Source: a virus. Taken from it: a stretch of DNA of 23,459 nt. Where the stretch lies: IMG/VR virus record IMGVR_UViG_3300025098_000302, positions 1 through 23,459 of that record, one strand, 5' to 3'. Made by a program: the position numbers and the translations under genes. The first letter of the stretch is position 1, and every line of letters begins with the position of its first letter. Positions 6,286 through 14,208 of this stretch are shown piece after piece. Below the pieces are notes generated by a model. That model had not been told where the DNA came from, did no database searches, and saw nothing but the letters and a program-made list of their open reading frames with translations.

Positions 6286-6686
6286 AAAAAATATTCGAAT
6301 GGCTAACAGGTGGTGTTATTAAGGAAGTTGGTAATGTAATCGATAAAATTACAACTACGAAAGAAGAAAAACTAGAGGCTCAAAGAAAAATACAAGAAAT
6401 ATTAGAGAAAGCTGATAACGAAGCTCAATCACAAGTAACTGATCGTTGGAAAGCTGATATGGCTAGCGATAGCTTTTTATCTAAAAATATAAGACCTATA
6501 GTTTTAATATATTTAACTTTTATATTTACGGTTTTATCTTTTGCTGATGGTAATATAGGTGGTTTTAAAGTAGATGAAGCTTATACACCTATTTTTCAGT
6601 CTTTACTGATAACAGTATACGGTGCTTATTTTGTAGGTCGTACCTGGGAAAAGAATAAAAAATCAAGTGATAATAGTAATAAATAA
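6282..6686 (+). CDS. Holin, GTA-type 3TM family (GTA_holin_3TM-like)
   Basis: This 134-residue protein starts on an ATGA overlap with the HExxH gene. The N-terminus (KKIFEWLTGGVIKEVGNVIDKI) is amphipathic. A charged helix follows at about 28-58 (KEEKLEAQRKIQEILEKADNEAQ), then the family-like segment DRWKADMASDSFLSKNIRP. Two clear hydrophobic helices lie at about 71-88 and 103-120, with a lysine-rich tail (EKNKKSS). This matches the holin family with a helical head and membrane hairpin found in gene transfer agents and many phages. Holins make holes in the inner membrane at a set time so lysis enzymes can reach the wall. The family call is fairly confident. Confidence 0.8.
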   Translation: MKKIFEWLTGGVIKEVGNVIDKITTTKEEKLEAQRKIQEILEKADNEAQSQVTDRWKADMASDSFLSKNIRPIVLIYLTFIFTVLSFADGNIGGFKVDEAYTPIFQSLLITVYGAYFVGRTWEKNKKSSDNSNK

Positions 6687-6694
6687 ATAAAAAA

Positions 6695-6940
6695 ATGTAC
6701 AAAAACGTAATTACATCAGAAAATACTTCAAATAATCATAAGGAGGTTATTACTTCACAAGTACCAGATCAATTATTAAAGATAGGTTCTGATGAAAACG
6801 TAGAAGCAATCAAAGAACACTTTAAGTGGGTTTTAGCAAATGACTTTTATAAAGATGAGTTAAGTGCTGAACAAATTGCAGAAATGGAAAGCTATCTACC
6901 AAGTAATTATCAAGATGAATACGAAGATTTACCGGTGTAG
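6695..6940 (+). CDS. Small acidic protein of unknown function
   Basis: An 81-residue protein follows the holin gene after 8 bases, on an ATG with an all-A leader (aaaaaATG). It is acidic, with a helical central part (ENVEAIKEHFKWVLANDFYKDELSAEQIAEMESYL) and an acidic end (DEYEDLPV). No motif, signal peptide or membrane segment is recognised. An AGGAGG string at about 6741 lies inside it with no start codon after it. It is the last gene before a 54-base gap and may close the lysis group. The function is unknown. Confidence 0.6.
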   Translation: MYKNVITSENTSNNHKEVITSQVPDQLLKIGSDENVEAIKEHFKWVLANDFYKDELSAEQIAEMESYLPSNYQDEYEDLPV

Positions 6941-6994
6941 AAAAGTAAAATATAGTGTAACTATATAACTGTACAATAATTAAATTAAATCAAA
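6941..6994 (+). promoter_or_regulatory. AT-rich leader with two TAAAT units
   Basis: This 54-base gap has a short inverted repeat (tatag / ctata) and, near its end, two TAAAT units at 6981-6990 just ahead of the ATG at 6995. This resembles the longer TAAAT run in front of groEL. It may be a promoter or a translation leader; no standard promoter box is clear. Confidence 0.3.
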
Positions 6995-7267
6995 ATGAGT
7001 AAAATCAAAAAAGAACAATTAGAAAAAATTCAAGAACAACAAAGTAGGTTGCAAAGTATTTTAGTCGAGATAGGTGTAATGGAAGTTCGTAAACACGAAG
7101 CTACACACGCACAATCTGTTTTATCTCAAGAAATAGAGGCAACTAAAAAAGAACTTGAAGAAGAATATGGAGCTATTAACATTAATATGCAAGATGGCTC
7201 TTACACTATTATTGAAAAAGAAGAAGACGATGACACAGATCTAACTGTGGTTAAATCTGAGAACTAA
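6995..7267 (+). CDS. Short coiled-coil protein
   Basis: This 90-residue, highly charged protein is mostly one predicted coiled coil: residues about 4-55 are rich in Glu, Gln, Lys and Leu with heptad-like spacing (KEQLEKIQEQQSRLQSILVE and later QEIEATKKELEEEYG). The C-terminal part turns into a short strand region (NINMQDGSYTIIEKE) and an acidic tail. The stop codon overlaps the next start as TAATG, so the two are coupled. Similar short coiled-coil proteins occur near packaging genes in phages, but the role here is unknown. Confidence 0.6.
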   Translation: MSKIKKEQLEKIQEQQSRLQSILVEIGVMEVRKHEATHAQSVLSQEIEATKKELEEEYGAININMQDGSYTIIEKEEDDDTDLTVVKSEN

Positions 7268-7494
7268 TGAGTAGTGTAATTAGAAAAATAAGTATAGGTT
7301 CTGATTACAAAAATGATGCAATGCATTATGCTGTAGGTCAACAGGTTTATGGAGGTCATGAAATATCTCATATACTTCATAATGAATCTAATGACTCTTA
7401 CAGTATTCACATCAAGAAAAACAACGAGATATTGCCATGGAAGAAGTTTAATTCTAACATGGCTGTATCTGTTGAGTATGATTTAACATATTAA
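7267..7494 (+). CDS. Small conserved-looking phage protein
   Basis: This 75-residue protein is coupled on both sides by TAATG overlaps. It opens SSVIRKISIGSDYKNDAMHYAVGQQVYGG and then has strand-like segments ISHILHNESNDSYSIHIKKN and MAVSVEYDLTY. I have an impression of similar small proteins upstream of terminase genes in marine phages, but cannot name a family. It contains several His residues without a metal-site pattern. No membrane segment is seen. Its place between the coiled-coil protein and the tandem GroES-like protein suggests a shared expression unit. Confidence 0.55.
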   Translation: MSSVIRKISIGSDYKNDAMHYAVGQQVYGGHEISHILHNESNDSYSIHIKKNNEILPWKKFNSNMAVSVEYDLTY

Positions 7495-8099
7495 TGAAAA
7501 GTTTATTTGACTTTATCGTAAAGCCAGTTAATAAACGTTACGATACTGAAATTAAAATAGGTGACAAAAGCCTTATAACTAATACTAATACAGAAGACTT
7601 TAGAGCGGTAAGTAATACAGCAGAGGTTATATCTACACCATCTGCTTATTCTACTTCAATTAAAAAAGGTGATATAATAATTATACATCACAACGTTTTT
7701 AGAAGTTTCTTTGATATTAGAGGTAAACGAAAAGATAGTAGATCTAAATTTATTGATGATTTATATTTTTGTTCACCTGACCAAATCTACTTGTATAAAA
7801 GTGATAGTAATTGGAAAGCCTTTCAAGATAGGTGTTTTATAAAACCCTTATTAGATAACAATGATCTAACGCTTGACAAAGAGAGAAAGCTTATAGGAAT
7901 ACTAAAATATGGTAATAGTTCCTTAGAAGCTATTAAAATCGTTCCTGGTGACCTAGTAGGTTACACACCTTATGGTGAGTTTGAATTTATAATAGACGAC
8001 GAGCGATTGTATTGTATGAAATCAAATGATATTGTAATTAAGTATGAACGTAAAGGAGACGAAAAAGAGTATAATCCAAGCTGGGCAAAGAGCAGTTGA
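7494..8099 (+). CDS. Tandem GroES-like (Cpn10-fold) protein, putative
   Basis: This 201-residue protein seems to hold two Cpn10-like beta-barrels. The first half (about 9-118) has VNKRYDTEIKIGDKSLIT, then NTAEVISTPSAYST, then IKKGDIIIIHHNVFR, then YFCSPDQIYLYK. These follow the order of GroES strands: a loop, a valine-rich turn, KxGDxVxF, and the late xxxxxDIxAx strand. The second part (about 133-184) has IGILKYGN, IVPGDLVGYTPYGEFEF and DDERLYCMKSNDIVIKYE, close to the GroES end pattern GDxVxF ... xxEYLxMxxxDIxAxxE. No classical GGIVL mobile loop is seen in either half. It could be a second cap for the phage chaperonin, or a structural protein that borrowed the fold. Its last 56 bases overlap the next gene. 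The fold is inferred from motif order. Confidence 0.5.
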   Translation: MKSLFDFIVKPVNKRYDTEIKIGDKSLITNTNTEDFRAVSNTAEVISTPSAYSTSIKKGDIIIIHHNVFRSFFDIRGKRKDSRSKFIDDLYFCSPDQIYLYKSDSNWKAFQDRCFIKPLLDNNDLTLDKERKLIGILKYGNSSLEAIKIVPGDLVGYTPYGEFEFIIDDERLYCMKSNDIVIKYERKGDEKEYNPSWAKSS

Positions 8100-8316
8100 A
8101 GAATTAATAAAAGTAGCTAAAGAAGCTATTGTTGATTCTGATGATGATATTTCTGCAGATAGATTAAAAAATGCTGCAGCTACTAAAAAGCTAGCTATAT
8201 TTGATGCTTTTGAAATACTCAAACGCATTGAAGATGAAGAAAACATACTTAATGATAGACCTAGTGAAAAGAAAGAAAAAGCTTTCAAGGGGTTTGCTGA
8301 AGGAAGATCTAAGTAA
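8044..8316 (+). CDS. Possible small terminase subunit
   Basis: This 90-residue, helical, charged protein lies directly before the large terminase, whose ATG overlaps its stop as TAATG. Its only Met is the start at 8044, so it overlaps the end of the previous gene by 56 bases in another frame. Visible helices are AGQRAVEELIKVAKEAI, SADRLKNAAATKKLAIFDAFEILKRIEDEENIL and a lysine-rich tail EKKEKAFKG. The position and the all-helical character fit small terminase subunits, which recognise phage DNA and feed it to the large subunit. No helix-turn-helix can be pinned down, and the length is short for that role. Moderate to low confidence in the function. Confidence 0.45.
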   Translation: MNVKETKKSIIQAGQRAVEELIKVAKEAIVDSDDDISADRLKNAAATKKLAIFDAFEILKRIEDEENILNDRPSEKKEKAFKGFAEGRSK

Positions 8317-10526
8317 TGTACGAGCAATCATTATATAAAATATTACCTGATTATATTAAGCCTAAAATAATAAATAAAAAAAATAGGTATAATAAGTGGG
8401 AGTACGGCTACAACGAGGAGTTTGATATTGTTGTAATAAGTAAAACTGGTAAGATCGGTGATATATACGAGATACAAAACTTAAAAATAGCTTTACCAAA
8501 ACAAAAAGATGTTCACGAGTTTGAAGAAAATAAATGGAAACCTTTTGAATATCCTAAAGAACTACAGAGAATAAAAACTATATTTGATTGGAAAACATAC
8601 GACGAAAGTTTTAAAGAAAAATGGTACGATTATATAGATAATGAGTTTAAACGTCGTGAACAAGGTTTTCATTTTAAAAACAATAATAAACCTACTTATA
8701 TTACTGGTACTCATTATATGTATTTACAATGGAGTAAAATAGATGTAGGTAATCCAGATTTTAGAGAGTCAAATAGGTTATTTTTTATTTTTTGGGAAGC
8801 TTGCAAAGCTGATAAAAGATGCTTCGGTATGTGTTATTTAAAAAATAGACGTTCTGGATTTTCTTTTATGGCGTCTGGAGAAACAGTAAACGAAGCAACA
8901 ATATCTAGTGATTCAAGATTTGGTATATTATCAAAATCAGGTCCTGACGCAAAGAAAATGTTTACAGATAAAGTTGTGCCAATATCAGTTAATTATCCTT
9001 TCTTTTTTAAACCTATACAAGATGGTATGGATCGTCCAAAAACAGAGCTTGCTTATAGAGTTCCAGCATCAAAGCTTACAAGACGAAACATAACCTCTAC
9101 AGATAGACCAGAAGAATTACAAGGACTTGACACAACTATAGATTGGAAAAACACAGGTGACAACTCTTACGATGGTGAAAAACTAAAGCTATTAGTTCAC
9201 GATGAAAGCGGTAAGTGGGAAAAACCTAACAATATACTAAATAATTGGCGAGTAACAAAAACTTGTTTACGATTAGGTTCTAGAATTATTGGTAAGTGTA
9301 TGATGGGTTCAACATCAAACGCTTTAGATAAAGGAGGTGATAACTTTAAAAAACTTTATTATGCTTCAAACGTCGAAAAAAGAAACCGTAACGGACAGAC
9401 TAGTTCGGGATTATATTCTTTGTTCATACCTATGGAATGGAATTACGAAGGATTCATCGATTCTTATGGCTTACCTGTATTCGAAACACCAACTAAAAAA
9501 ACATATGGACCATTCGGCGACGAAATAACTCAAGGTGTTATTGAGCATTGGCAAAATGAAGTTGAAGGTTTAAAGGAAGATCAAGATGGATTAAATGAAT
9601 ATTATAGACAGTTTCCAAGAACAGAGGAACATGCTTTTAGAGACGAGGCAAAAGAGTCTATTTTTAATCTAACTAAAATATACGAACAAATAGATTATAA
9701 CGCTGATTTACATAATACATCAGCGGTAACAACTGGTAGTTTTCAATGGGAAAATGGTATTAAAGATACAAGGGTTTTATTCTACCCTAATAAAGATGGT
9801 AGATTTAAAATATCTTGGATTCCTCCAGCAAATTTACAAAACAAAATAGCTATTAAAAACGGTATTAAATATCCTGCTAATGATCACTGTGGTGCTTTTG
9901 GATGCGATAGTTATGATATATCCGGTACAGTTGATAAAAGAGGTTCTAATGGATCTCTACATGGATTAACAAAGTTTTCAATGGAAAACGTACCACCAAA
10001 TTTATTTTTTTTAGAGTATATAGCTAGACCACAAACAGCTGAAATATTTTTTGAAGACGTTTTAATGGCTTGCGTATTTTACGGCATGCCAATATTAGCC
10101 GAAAATAATAAGCCTAGATTATTGTATCACTTTAAGAGAAGGGGTTATAGAGGTTACTCAATGAATAGACCAGATAAAATATATAATAAACTATCTGTAA
10201 CAGAAAAAGAAATAGGTGGAATACCAAACTCTAGTGAAGATATGAAGCAAGCCCATGCTGCAGCAATAGAGTCTTACGTTGAGGAATATGTTGGTAACAC
10301 ACCTAATGGGTATGGTAATATGTATTTCCAAAGAACACTAGAAGATTGGGCTAAATTTAATATTAATAATAGAACTAAACACGATGCATCTATTAGTTCT
10401 GGTTTAGCTATAATGGCTTGTAACAAAAATAGGTATACACCTGTTGCTAAAAAAGAATACAAAAAAATAGACTTAGGTATAAAACGATACGATAACAGTG
10501 GAACATCGTCAAAAATTATAAGATAA
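8316..10526 (+). CDS. terL: Terminase large subunit (packaging ATPase and nuclease)
   Basis: This 736-residue protein couples to its neighbours by TAATG at the start and a direct stop-to-start join with the portal gene. ATPase: the Walker A position is LKNRRSGFSF (about 175-184), which keeps the Arg-rich lead and Gly-x-Ser but lacks the classical GKT/GKS lysine. Walker B is KLLVHDE (about 291-297), with Asp296 and Glu297. The coupling motif is MGSTSN (about 330-334). Nuclease: GAFGCDSYD (about 527-534, Asp531) is the usual first metal-binding Asp, EDVLMAC (about 580-586) the second acidic site, and KHDASISSGLA near 690 the third. It cuts concatemeric DNA and pumps it through the portal using ATP. 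The order terL-portal-scaffold-capsid supports the call. Variant Walker A sequences of the R-x-G-F-S type are known in terminases, so an active enzyme is likely. Confidence 0.9.
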   Translation: MYEQSLYKILPDYIKPKIINKKNRYNKWEYGYNEEFDIVVISKTGKIGDIYEIQNLKIALPKQKDVHEFEENKWKPFEYPKELQRIKTIFDWKTYDESFKEKWYDYIDNEFKRREQGFHFKNNNKPTYITGTHYMYLQWSKIDVGNPDFRESNRLFFIFWEACKADKRCFGMCYLKNRRSGFSFMASGETVNEATISSDSRFGILSKSGPDAKKMFTDKVVPISVNYPFFFKPIQDGMDRPKTELAYRVPASKLTRRNITSTDRPEELQGLDTTIDWKNTGDNSYDGEKLKLLVHDESGKWEKPNNILNNWRVTKTCLRLGSRIIGKCMMGSTSNALDKGGDNFKKLYYASNVEKRNRNGQTSSGLYSLFIPMEWNYEGFIDSYGLPVFETPTKKTYGPFGDEITQGVIEHWQNEVEGLKEDQDGLNEYYRQFPRTEEHAFRDEAKESIFNLTKIYEQIDYNADLHNTSAVTTGSFQWENGIKDTRVLFYPNKDGRFKISWIPPANLQNKIAIKNGIKYPANDHCGAFGCDSYDISGTVDKRGSNGSLHGLTKFSMENVPPNLFFLEYIARPQTAEIFFEDVLMACVFYGMPILAENNKPRLLYHFKRRGYRGYSMNRPDKIYNKLSVTEKEIGGIPNSSEDMKQAHAAAIESYVEEYVGNTPNGYGNMYFQRTLEDWAKFNINNRTKHDASISSGLAIMACNKNRYTPVAKKEYKKIDLGIKRYDNSGTSSKIIR

Positions 10527-12932
10527 ATGAAAGTATACACTAATACTAACAGCTCTTTTCCTAGCCAAGTAGTTAGCGATGAAGTAAAAGCAAGTTTAGA
10601 CTACGGGATTCAAGTTGGTAGAGCTATTGAAGGAGAGTGGTTTCAAGAGGGTCGTTCTGGAAACAGATACGCTCAAAGTTATAGTAATTTTCATCAATTA
10701 AGATTATATGCTAGAGGTGAACAGTCAATAGCTAAGTACAAAGATGAGTTGTCAATTAACGGTGATTTGTCTTATTTAAATTTAGACTGGAAACCAGTAC
10801 CTGTTATACCTAAGTTTGTAGATATAGTTGTAAACGGTATGTCCAATAAGTCTTATGATATTCAAACAGTAGCACAAGATCCTTTTTCTATAGAACAAAA
10901 AACTAAGTATGCTACTGCTGTTGCTAGAGATATTAATATGAATCAAGTTTTACAAGGTTTTAAAGATAACCTAGGTATAGACCTGTATAATGTTCCAGAC
11001 CCAGTAGATTTACCATCAAGTAAAGAGGAACTTGATTTGTATATGCAAATGAGTTATAAGCAAACAGTTGAAATAGCTGAAGAAGAGCTTATAGATAACA
11101 CATTAGCGTTAAACAGATATGATGAAACAAAAAGAAGATTAGCTTATGATTTAACAGTACTAGGTATATGTGCTACTAAAACAAGTTTTAATCAAGCTGA
11201 AGGTATTAAAGTAGAGTATGTAGATCCAGCTTATATGGTTTACTCATACACAGAAGATCCAAACTTTGAAGATATATATTATGTCGGTGAGGTTAAATCC
11301 ATAACAATACCTGAACTAAAAAAACAGTTTCCAAATATATCCGATGAAGAACTTGAAGCTATTCAAGAAATGCCTGGTAATTCTCAGTATATAACAGGTT
11401 GGGGTAATTATGACTCTAACACTGTACAAGTAATGTATTTTGAATATAAAACATACCAAGATCAAGTTTTTAAAATAAAGAAAACTGACAATGGTTTAGA
11501 AAAAGCTATAGAAAAATCAAGCGATTTCAACCCACCAGCTAATGATAATTTTGAAAGAGTTTCTAGAACTATAGAGGTTTTATATACTGGAGCTAAAGTG
11601 TTAGGAAATAATCACATGCTAGAGTGGAAGCTTGCTGAGAATATGACAAGGCCAGCTGCTGATTCTACAAAAGTAGAAATGAATTATTGTATTTCAGCTC
11701 CTAGAATGTACAAAGGTAGAATTGAGTCTATTGTTAGTAGAATTACTGGTTTTGCTGATATGATTCAATTAACTCATTTAAAGCTACAACAAGTAATGTC
11801 TAGAATAGTACCTGATGGTGTATTTTTAGATATGGATGGTTTAGCTGAAGTAGATCTAGGTAATGGTACAAATTATAATCCAGCTGAAGCACTAAATATG
11901 TATTTCCAAACAGGTAGCGTTGTAGGTAGATCACTTACACAAGATGGTGGTATGAATGCTGGTAAAGTTCCAGTTCAAGAACTAGCTTCATCATCTGGCC
12001 AAGGAAAAATACAAAGTTTAATTGGCACTTATGAGTATTATTTAAAAATGATCAGAGATGTCACTGGACTTAATGAAGCAAGAGATGGTTCTATGCCTGA
12101 TAAAGATGCTTTACTTGGTTTGCAAAAATTAGCTGCTAACGCTTCTAACACAGCAACTAAACATATACTAAATTCTTTATTATATGTTAGTCTTAGAGTT
12201 TGTGAAAATATTAGTTTAAAAGCTGCAGACGTTCTAAAAAACCCAATGCTTAGAAACTCTATGGCTAATTCTATAAGTACATTTAATGCTAATACGTTAG
12301 AAGAGCTTGTTAATTTACAACTACATGACTTTGGTATATATTTGCAATTAGAACCTGAGGAAGAAGATAAAGCTAAGTTAGAACAAAATGTTCAGATGGC
12401 TATACAAACTGGAGCTATATCTTTGTCAGACGCTATAGATATTAGAGAGATTAAAAACATAAAATTAGCTAACAAGTTTTTAAAACTTAGACAACAGCAA
12501 AAAATACAACTTGAACAACAACAAGCACAAGCTAACATACAAGCACAAGCGCAAGCAAACGCTCAAGCTAGTGAAGCCGCTGCTATGGCTGAAGTTCAAA
12601 AGCAACAAGCATTAACCCAAGAAAAAGTCAGTATAGAGCAAGCTAAATCTCAATTCGAAATACAACGTATGCAGACTGAAGCTCAAATAAAAAGAGAGTT
12701 AATGGCTGAAGAGTTTAATTACCAAATACAATTAGCACAAGCAAGAGCTAACGCTGAGAGAGAAAAAGAAAAAGAAATAGAAGATCGCAAGGACGAAAGA
12801 ACAAGAATACAAGCAACACAACAATCTGAAATGATAGCTCAAAGACAAAACGATGAGCTACCTAAAAACTTTGAATCCGCTGGATTTGATAATCTCGGAG
12901 GTTTTGGACTAGAACAGTTTGAACCTCGTTGA
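10527..12932 (+). CDS. Portal protein with long Gln/Ala coiled-coil C-terminus
   Basis: This 801-residue protein starts at the base after the terL stop. Its N-terminal half has the style of large portals of Bacteroidota podoviruses: LDYGIQVGRAIEGEWFQEG, then NFHQLRLYARGEQSIAKY and LNLDWKPVPVIPKFVDIVVNGM. The central part has a helical wing-like region with MIQLTHLKLQQVMSRIVPDG and VTGLNEARDGSMPDKDALLG. The last 170 or so residues are a long helix rich in Gln, Ala and Glu (for example QANIQAQAQANAQASEAAAM), probably the barrel or a scaffold-contact arm. Twelve copies normally form the ring at one capsid vertex, through which DNA passes. Its place between terL and the scaffold is classic. High confidence from context and pattern. 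Confidence 0.85.
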   Translation: MKVYTNTNSSFPSQVVSDEVKASLDYGIQVGRAIEGEWFQEGRSGNRYAQSYSNFHQLRLYARGEQSIAKYKDELSINGDLSYLNLDWKPVPVIPKFVDIVVNGMSNKSYDIQTVAQDPFSIEQKTKYATAVARDINMNQVLQGFKDNLGIDLYNVPDPVDLPSSKEELDLYMQMSYKQTVEIAEEELIDNTLALNRYDETKRRLAYDLTVLGICATKTSFNQAEGIKVEYVDPAYMVYSYTEDPNFEDIYYVGEVKSITIPELKKQFPNISDEELEAIQEMPGNSQYITGWGNYDSNTVQVMYFEYKTYQDQVFKIKKTDNGLEKAIEKSSDFNPPANDNFERVSRTIEVLYTGAKVLGNNHMLEWKLAENMTRPAADSTKVEMNYCISAPRMYKGRIESIVSRITGFADMIQLTHLKLQQVMSRIVPDGVFLDMDGLAEVDLGNGTNYNPAEALNMYFQTGSVVGRSLTQDGGMNAGKVPVQELASSSGQGKIQSLIGTYEYYLKMIRDVTGLNEARDGSMPDKDALLGLQKLAANASNTATKHILNSLLYVSLRVCENISLKAADVLKNPMLRNSMANSISTFNANTLEELVNLQLHDFGIYLQLEPEEEDKAKLEQNVQMAIQTGAISLSDAIDIREIKNIKLANKFLKLRQQQKIQLEQQQAQANIQAQAQANAQASEAAAMAEVQKQQALTQEKVSIEQAKSQFEIQRMQTEAQIKRELMAEEFNYQIQLAQARANAEREKEKEIEDRKDERTRIQATQQSEMIAQRQNDELPKNFESAGFDNLGGFGLEQFEPR

Positions 12933-12966
12933 GAATAAATTTTTAACTATTTAATTATATTATATT
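12933..12966 (+). promoter_or_regulatory. A/T-only leader of the scaffold gene
   Basis: The 34-base gap ends in attatattatattATG. The last 16 bases, including the ATG, are the same as those in front of the gene at 15743. There is no Shine-Dalgarno sequence. The match suggests a shared translation leader or the end of a shared promoter. Confidence 0.4.
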
Positions 12967-14187
12967 ATGTCACAAGAAAAACAAGAGGGAGAGTTTTCTT
13001 TAAAAGGTAAGAAAACTAAACCGAAAAATTTAGGTAAAACACAAGAAGGACCTATTAAAGTAAACTTATCTACTCCAGTTGAAAAACAAGTAGCAGAAGA
13101 AGAAAAAGATGTTACTAGAGTAGTAATTGGTTCTGAAGAAAAACAACCAGAAGAAAATGCCAATACAGAGCAAGAAACAACAGAAGTGGTTGCAGATAAA
13201 CAAACCGGAGTTGTACAAGAAGTGGGTGAAGAAGTATCATCAGGGGAAAGCACCGTTCAAGATGAAGGTCCAATCATCCAAGAAATAACTGAGGAAGAAG
13301 TAGAGAAAGTTGAAAAACTAGAAAACGAATTAGATAAAGCTATAGACAATAAAGATAATAGTGGAACAAAACTACCTGAAAATATTGAAAAACTAGTTTT
13401 ATTTATGGAAGAAACTGGTGGTAGTATCAGCGACTATGTTAGACTAAACGCTGACTATTCTAATGTTGACAACAATACACTACTTAAAGAATATTACAAA
13501 AAAACAAAACCTTACTTAGACAGTGAGGATATAAGTCTCTTAATTGAAGATTTTTCATATGATGAAGATATAGATGAAGAAAGAGATATACGCAAGAAAA
13601 AACTTGCATTTAAAGAAGAAGTTGCAAAAGCCAAAAACTTTTTAGAGGAAACTAAGAGTAAATATTACGATGAGATCAAGTTGAGACCAGGCGTAACTCA
13701 AGACCAACAAAAAGCAATGGACTTTTTTAACAGATATAATGAACAACAAACAGTAGCTGAGCGACAGCATGAAGAATTTAAAAACCAAACTAAAAAACTT
13801 TTCAACGAAGACTTCAAAGGTTTTGATTTCAATTTAGGTGAAAAAAAATTTAGATATGGTGTTAAAGATCCTTCAAAAGTTGCAGAAAGACAATCAAACA
13901 TTAATAATCTTGTAGGGAAGTTCCTTAATGAAGATGGTAGTGTAAAAGATCCGATTGGCTATCACAAGGCTATGTATGCTGCTTCAAATGTTGACACTAT
14001 TGCAAATCATTTTTACGAACAAGGTAAAGCTGACGCTGTAAAAGAAGTTATTAGTAATTCTAAAAACCCTAGTTCAGCGCCTAGACAAACACCTCAAGGT
14101 GAGTTTAAAAATGGTATAAAAGTAAAAGTGTTAAACAACGATGCACTTAGCGCATCAAAACTAAAGATTAAAAAAATAAAAATTTAA
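12967..14187 (+). CDS. Capsid scaffold-like protein
   Basis: This 406-residue protein sits between portal and major capsid genes, where scaffold proteins lie. Residues 1-130 are strongly acidic and probably disordered (Glu-, Val-, Gln- and Thr-rich). The centre is helical and charged (SYDEDIDEERDIRKKKLAFKE, then AKAKNFLEETKSKYYDEIK). The C-terminal part has FKGFDFNLGEKKFRYGVKD and a basic tail (KLKIKKIKI), a common place for a scaffold to grip capsid subunits. No protease motif is seen. It would guide assembly of the empty shell and then leave. Some phages place an internal head protein here, which is the main alternative. Confidence comes from position and composition, not from a family match. 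Confidence 0.65.
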   Translation: MSQEKQEGEFSLKGKKTKPKNLGKTQEGPIKVNLSTPVEKQVAEEEKDVTRVVIGSEEKQPEENANTEQETTEVVADKQTGVVQEVGEEVSSGESTVQDEGPIIQEITEEEVEKVEKLENELDKAIDNKDNSGTKLPENIEKLVLFMEETGGSISDYVRLNADYSNVDNNTLLKEYYKKTKPYLDSEDISLLIEDFSYDEDIDEERDIRKKKLAFKEEVAKAKNFLEETKSKYYDEIKLRPGVTQDQQKAMDFFNRYNEQQTVAERQHEEFKNQTKKLFNEDFKGFDFNLGEKKFRYGVKDPSKVAERQSNINNLVGKFLNEDGSVKDPIGYHKAMYAASNVDTIANHFYEQGKADAVKEVISNSKNPSSAPRQTPQGEFKNGIKVKVLNNDALSASKLKIKKIKI

Positions 14188-14208
14188 CATTTAAAACTAT
14201 TTAAAAAA

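Noticed and set aside
6741-6746. AGGAGG inside the small gene after the holin
   Set aside because: No ATG, GTG or TTG at a fitting distance opens a useful frame; treated as chance.
8022-8327. Open frame on the - strand across the gene before terL
   Set aside because: Mirror frame of well-packed + strand genes, with a low-complexity Ser/Phe-rich product; several others like it on the - strand (for example 3049-3393 and 12960-13253) were dropped for the same reason.
9331-9343. Perfect Shine-Dalgarno-like string aaggaggtgat inside terL
   Set aside because: It encodes Lys-Gly-Gly-Asp of the terminase, and no start codon at proper spacing follows with a believable protein. Starts in this genome do not use such sites.
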